Of a stretch of DNA of 64,000 bases, positions 61,073 to 64,000 are shown piece after piece (position 1 is the first letter of the stretch; each line of letters starts with the position of its first letter). The translations under genes and the position numbers were made by a program. Source of the DNA: Terriglobia bacterium (GTDB taxonomy: Bacteria > Acidobacteriota > Terriglobia > Bryobacterales > Bryobacteraceae); assembly GCA_025350105.1 (NCBI GenBank), contig JANXYJ010000076.1, positions 1-64,000 of the forward strand, read 5' to 3'. The notes below the pieces were generated by a model. It ran no database searches. It was not told where the DNA came from and worked only from the letters and a program-made list of their open reading frames with translations.

Positions 61073-61530
61073 GTTTTCGGTCTGCCTCGTGCGTCTCGTT
61101 TCTTGTCTGTGTGCTGCGGGCCGATGGGATCAGGCGCTGGTTATTGATCGCGCGCTGGTTGTTCTATCGCGTGGAAAGCGAGTGCTCCACAAGCTTGGGC
61201 GCTACGCGGCTGCCGGACTACATCTCTAGTATATAGGGTGAATATGACGAATTCGTTCCTGCGCCTAGCGCTCCGCCATGCTTCTTGTGGCGAATTCGCC
61301 TTGTGGGGCTGGTCCGGCTGGCCGCTGCGCATACCTGACTCATCGCCGCAACCAGATGGTTCAGGACTCAGAGATTACGCCGGGGCCTTGGGAGTGTCTT
61401 GCAGATTAGAACATTCGCGCGGCTGGGTGTGGGCAAAAGGAACGCGCCGTCACTCAAAAGGGACGGCGCGCGCATTGCATTGGAAAAACGATCAATCGCC
61501 TGGAGGTTTCTCACTATTTCTAGTTGAGCT
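61073..61530. other. 458-base intergenic stretch without a recognisable gene
   Basis: No reading frame with a family motif was found. It contains a terminator-like hairpin at 61434-61470, a short imperfect repeat (GCGCTGGTT near 61134 and 61152), and the likely promoter region of sthA. Confidence 0.6.
61434..61470 (-). terminator. Probable terminator of the cytochrome gene
   Basis: CGCGCCGTC and GACGGCGCG form a perfect 9-bp stem with a 10-base loop; on the minus strand it is followed by TTCCTTTT. It lies about 60 bases after the cytochrome stop codon. Confidence 0.6.
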
Positions 61531-62685
61531 TCATTGCTTATTGAACTTCGCCGCGTCGATCGGCACATTCGTCTTGACGTCGGTAAGTTGAAACGAATCC
61601 TTACCGTCCAGCCACGAGAACGTGTATTTGAAAGGAAACTTGATTCCGCCCACGTCGCGATAGTCGGAATAATCCGTTTGCGTGGGCACGCGGCCCACCG
61701 GGGACTTACCATAGCGGACCATCCGCACCAGCAGCCCGGAGGGCTTTTCGAAGTACATCGTAGCCAGCAGGCCGTTGGATCCGGTGCCCTGGACCACATC
61801 AACGTCGTTGCCGTTAATGCTATCGGGATTGCCTGCCCGCAAATTGGTCAGCACTTGCTTGATCTGCGCCGGAAAGGCCAGTTGCGCTTCCAGCCGTTGC
61901 CCATCTAACTCGCTGCCCACAACGTCATATTGTCCCAACAGACCGCGCGGCGATTTAATCCAGCCCGCGGTGCCGTTGTAGGAGCGGATGTTTTCGCCAC
62001 GTTCCGGGTGGTCTTTAAATACAATCTGAACCGAGCGCCGGTCGGGCGACTGGGCCAGGATTTGGAACACGCCGCCGCCGCCCAATCCTTCGTAGCCTGC
62101 GCTGGTGCCCGTGGCGATGAAACTCTTCAGGCCAGCCAGTTTCTCCGCCCCGCCGAGCGCCTGAATATACTTGTCTAAAATTTGCGTGGCGGAAGCTCCG
62201 GAGGTGACAGGCGCGACAATATCGTCTCTTTCATCATTCGGCGTGCCGTAGAGTGCATCCAGCGCAATTGTCGTGGAGGGGCGAAGGCGGCCGTGATGGC
62301 AGGTGAAGCAGGTGACCATTTGTGCTCCGCCAAAATTAGTGCGGTTAATGTTGGCCACCATTTCCACCATTCGGCGCGTGGTTCGCTTCCGGGGAGTATC
62401 AATCACCCAATCCACACTGTCTGAGCCAGCGCCCGGGTGGCAGTCTGCGCAATCCAGCCCCAAATCCGCCGAGATCGCGCCCATGGCTCCCAGGAAATCG
62501 TCAACCACCAATCCCTTCAGCGTGCTGGTGGTGACGTTCTTGAACGCTTCGCTGGCAATCTTGGCCTTAGCCGCCGATGCTTGCGCGGCCTGCGCAGCGG
62601 CCCGCTGGACCAGGACTGTGCCCGTCGCTCCGGCGAGAAAAAGTACGATTCCCGAAACTACCAACGATCTGGACCGCAACGTCAT
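61531..62685 (-). CDS. Two-heme cytochrome c related to reaction-centre cytochrome subunit
   Basis: 384 residues; GGGAGG stands 8 bases before ATG 62685. The signal peptide is SLVVSGIVLFLAGATGTVLV. Residues about 45-140 carry two c-heme sites, CADCH (Cys79-Cys82-His83) and CFTCHH (Cys126-Cys129-His130), with the intervening MVEMVANINRTNFGG resembling the CytC_RC fold of photosynthetic reaction centre cytochromes. The C-terminal 220 residues are a different domain, mostly beta (ILDKYIQALGGAEKLAGLKS, YSDYRDVGGIKFPFKYTFSW), similar to outer-membrane lipoprotein sorting (LolA/B-like) folds. No photosynthesis genes are visible. Its role is presumably periplasmic electron transfer. Confidence 0.83.
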   Translation of the reverse strand: MTLRSRSLVVSGIVLFLAGATGTVLVQRAAAQAAQASAAKAKIASEAFKNVTTSTLKGLVVDDFLGAMGAISADLGLDCADCHPGAGSDSVDWVIDTPRKRTTRRMVEMVANINRTNFGGAQMVTCFTCHHGRLRPSTTIALDALYGTPNDERDDIVAPVTSGASATQILDKYIQALGGAEKLAGLKSFIATGTSAGYEGLGGGGVFQILAQSPDRRSVQIVFKDHPERGENIRSYNGTAGWIKSPRGLLGQYDVVGSELDGQRLEAQLAFPAQIKQVLTNLRAGNPDSINGNDVDVVQGTGSNGLLATMYFEKPSGLLVRMVRYGKSPVGRVPTQTDYSDYRDVGGIKFPFKYTFSWLDGKDSFQLTDVKTNVPIDAAKFNKQ

Positions 62686-62873
62686 GGGTGTAGCCTCCCG
62701 TAAGAACTTCTTGTCAAAAAACCGCTCGAATCGTATATCCTACAATCTTTCGCAGAGCGGCGCCAGTCCAAAATTCCCCCTTGTCCGAAAGATAGCTTTC
62801 ATGCCCCCTGGGTTTCGGCGCGCGCGTTCCGCTCGCTGCGCGCGGTTCTGCTGAGTAGAACTGCTAGCGCAGC

Positions 62874-62902
62874 TTGACCGGCGCGCGAAATGGCGATACA
62901 GT
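62874..62902 (+). promoter_or_regulatory. Sigma70-type promoter of the DUF6152 gene
   Basis: TTGACC (62874-62879), a 17-base spacer and TACAGT (62897-62902) precede a leader of about 70 bases. The rest of 62686-62980 shows no gene. Confidence 0.55.
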
Positions 62903-62980
62903 AACGTTGGCTGGAGGTAAGCCCGCGCTAAAGCAGGACGGATTCCAGGCCGCAGGAAACTCTTTGGGAGAACTTTATTT

Positions 62981-63388
62981 ATGCGAAAACACTCGATTCT
63001 TTTGATTGCCGGTCTATTCGGCTTGTCCCTGGGCCAGGCGTTTGCTCATCACTCTTTTGCCGCGGAATACGATTCCAATAAGCCCGTTACATTGAAGGGC
63101 ACCGTCACCAAGATGGAGTGGATGAATCCCCACGCCCGCTTCTATATCGATGTGAAGGATGAATCGGGCACTGTGACCAATTGGGAGCTGGAACTGGGCA
63201 GCCCCAACGGCTTGATGCGCCGCGGTTGGACCCGCAGTTCCCTGAAGCCGGGTGATGCCGTGTTGATTGAAGGCTATGCCGCCAAAGACGGCGCCAAGCT
63301 GGCCAACGCCCGGAATGTCACGCTGGCCGACGGCCGTAAGGTGTTCGCCGGTTCCGACGAAACTCCAGGCGCCAAGGAAGCAAAGTAA
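62981..63388 (+). CDS. Small secreted protein, DUF6152 family
   Basis: 135 residues. A signal peptide (HSILLIAGLFGLSLGQAFA) is cut just before HHSFAAEYD, the invariant start of this family, which is probably metal-binding through the His pair. The rest is an OB-like small barrel: VTLKGTVTKMEWMNPHARFY and WELELGSPNGLMRRGWTRSS, LKPGDAVLIEGYAAKDG. Function unknown. In many genomes the gene stands beside exported proteins like the next one. Confidence 0.82.
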   Translation: MRKHSILLIAGLFGLSLGQAFAHHSFAAEYDSNKPVTLKGTVTKMEWMNPHARFYIDVKDESGTVTNWELELGSPNGLMRRGWTRSSLKPGDAVLIEGYAAKDGAKLANARNVTLADGRKVFAGSDETPGAKEAK

Positions 63389-63557
63389 CGAACGAGCGCT
63401 GCGGCTCTCGGGTAAGCTTGCGATGCGGCCGGCACTCCGTCGGCCCACGCTTTACGTGTGTCTTGTCACATTTCCCAGCACGCTTGGCCGGCTAACCATG
63501 GCTCTGACAGTGGTTTAGAAATAGATCTTCAGGAGCTTGATTTTCAGGAGATGGATA

Positions 63558-64000
63558 GTGAAGAAGAATAGCTTCCCCTTGTGGCTTGCCGCCGCGCTGG
63601 CAAGCGCAACATTGGTTCTGGCGCAGGCTCCGGTGAACGCGCCTGAAGCGGATACGCCAAAGGCCGCGAAAAAGGCCGATGCCAAACCAGCACCGCGCTT
63701 GGCCGATGGCAAGGTCGATTTCGGCGGAAAAGGTGTATGGGCTCCGATCTGGGTGCTCGATTGGGCCGACCAGAAATGGGTAGACAAGAAAGTGGATGTA
63801 CCTTTTACCGCCTGGGGCCTGGAGAAGTTTAAAGAGCGGCGCGCGAATAACTCAAAGGACGACCCGGAAGGTTACTGCCTCCCGCCCGGGGTGCCGCGCT
63901 ACACCGGTACGCCATATCCTTTCCAAATCATCCAATTGCCGGATCGCGTGGTGATCCTTTATGAAGGCGCTTCGCACATGTACCGTGTCATCTTCATGGA
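63558..64000 (+). CDS. Secreted protein of the 'GHWEG' family, copy 3 (cut by window end)
   Basis: 147 residues visible. GTG 63558 has CAGGAG 7 bases upstream; a nearer ATG at 63551 is out of frame and stops at once. The signal peptide is FPLWLAAALASATLVLAQ, followed by an Ala/Lys/Pro linker. CLPPGVPRYTGTPYPFQIIQ aligns with the Cys motif of the 46231 protein, and the following VVILYEGASHMYRVIFMD matches its AYEYASTNRVINMG segment. The 'GHWEG' core would lie just past the window. It is 169 bases after the DUF6152 gene, possibly cotranscribed. Confidence 0.75.
   Translation, partial: MKKNSFPLWLAAALASATLVLAQAPVNAPEADTPKAAKKADAKPAPRLADGKVDFGGKGVWAPIWVLDWADQKWVDKKVDVPFTAWGLEKFKERRANNSKDDPEGYCLPPGVPRYTGTPYPFQIIQLPDRVVILYEGASHMYRVIFM

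Noticed and set aside
61238-61591. A possible 117-residue gene in the gap before the cytochrome
   Set aside because: It has no ribosome-binding site or motif, runs into the cytochrome gene on the other strand and spans the terminator hairpin.
1-64000. tRNA, rRNA, CRISPR array or phage/IS element
   Set aside because: No cloverleaf-like sequence, no regularly spaced 25-40 bp repeats and no transposase, integrase or phage structural gene was seen; the repeats found are short tandem copies.

Overview
The window most resembles a chromosome segment of an Acidobacteriota bacterium, probably of the Bryobacterales/Solibacter group. This is inferred from gene content: two very large TonB-dependent receptors with an N-terminal carboxypeptidase-regulatory-like domain, a DUF1592/DUF1552 pair, many secreted proteins of uncharacterised families, a MeaB-epimerase fusion, and G+C-rich, mostly C/G-ending codons. 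No rRNA, tRNA, CRISPR array, phage module or intact insertion sequence was recognised.

Layout. (1) 1-7.0 kb: the 3' end of a short-chain dehydrogenase (+), then a tight minus-strand group: Gfo/Idh/MocA oxidoreductase, acyl-CoA dehydrogenase, a MeaB GTPase fused to methylmalonyl-CoA epimerase, MTA phosphorylase, a GT9-like glycosyltransferase, and both subunits of a protocatechuate 3,4-dioxygenase-like enzyme. (2) 7.1-14.6 kb (minus): a seven-gene export operon, cecR-tolC-ybhG-ybhF(N)-ybhF(C)-ybhS-ybhR, with successive genes overlapping or nearly abutting. A perfect palindrome overlaps the predicted -10 box of its promoter. (3) 14.7-19.3 kb (plus): FAD monooxygenase, small cupin, MFS transporter, a 42-residue secreted peptide and an aldo/keto reductase. 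(4) 19.8-25.1 kb: RND pump, adaptor and a minimal TonB-C protein. (5) 25.1-35.0 kb: a complete chemosensory set (two MCPs, CheW, CheA, CheR, CheD, CheY, CheX-like, CheB) with no flagellar or pilus genes beside it. (6) 35.0-40.0 kb: a secreted NHL beta-propeller protein and an asymmetric heterodimeric ABC exporter. (7) 40.0-54.3 kb: mostly secreted proteins: VOC, SnoaL-like and DUF6282-like proteins, a TonB receptor with a clear promoter and terminator, two paralogues of an uncharacterised 'GHWEG' family, then on the minus strand DUF1592-DUF1552-ankyrin-VOC. (8) 54.5-59.7 kb: an exported HpcH/HpaI aldolase, and a solute-binding protein overlapping a second TonB receptor. (9) 59.7-64.0 kb: soluble transhydrogenase, a two-heme cytochrome related to the reaction-centre cytochrome subunit, a DUF6152 protein and a truncated third GHWEG-family protein.

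How the genes work together. The efflux systems, aromatic-ring enzymes (dioxygenase and monooxygenase) and propionyl/methylmalonyl-CoA genes suggest a soil heterotroph handling organic acids and aromatic compounds. The secreted block suggests processing of an unknown substrate outside the cytoplasm. Candidates for undescribed biology are the DUF1592-DUF1552-ankyrin-VOC operon beside the TonB receptor and GHWEG proteins, the GHWEG family itself, and the SBP/TonB-receptor overlap. Regulatory points of interest are the CecR palindrome, several promoters so close to start codons that transcripts would be leaderless or nearly so, and many short perfect tandem duplications between 16.6 and 28.6 kb.
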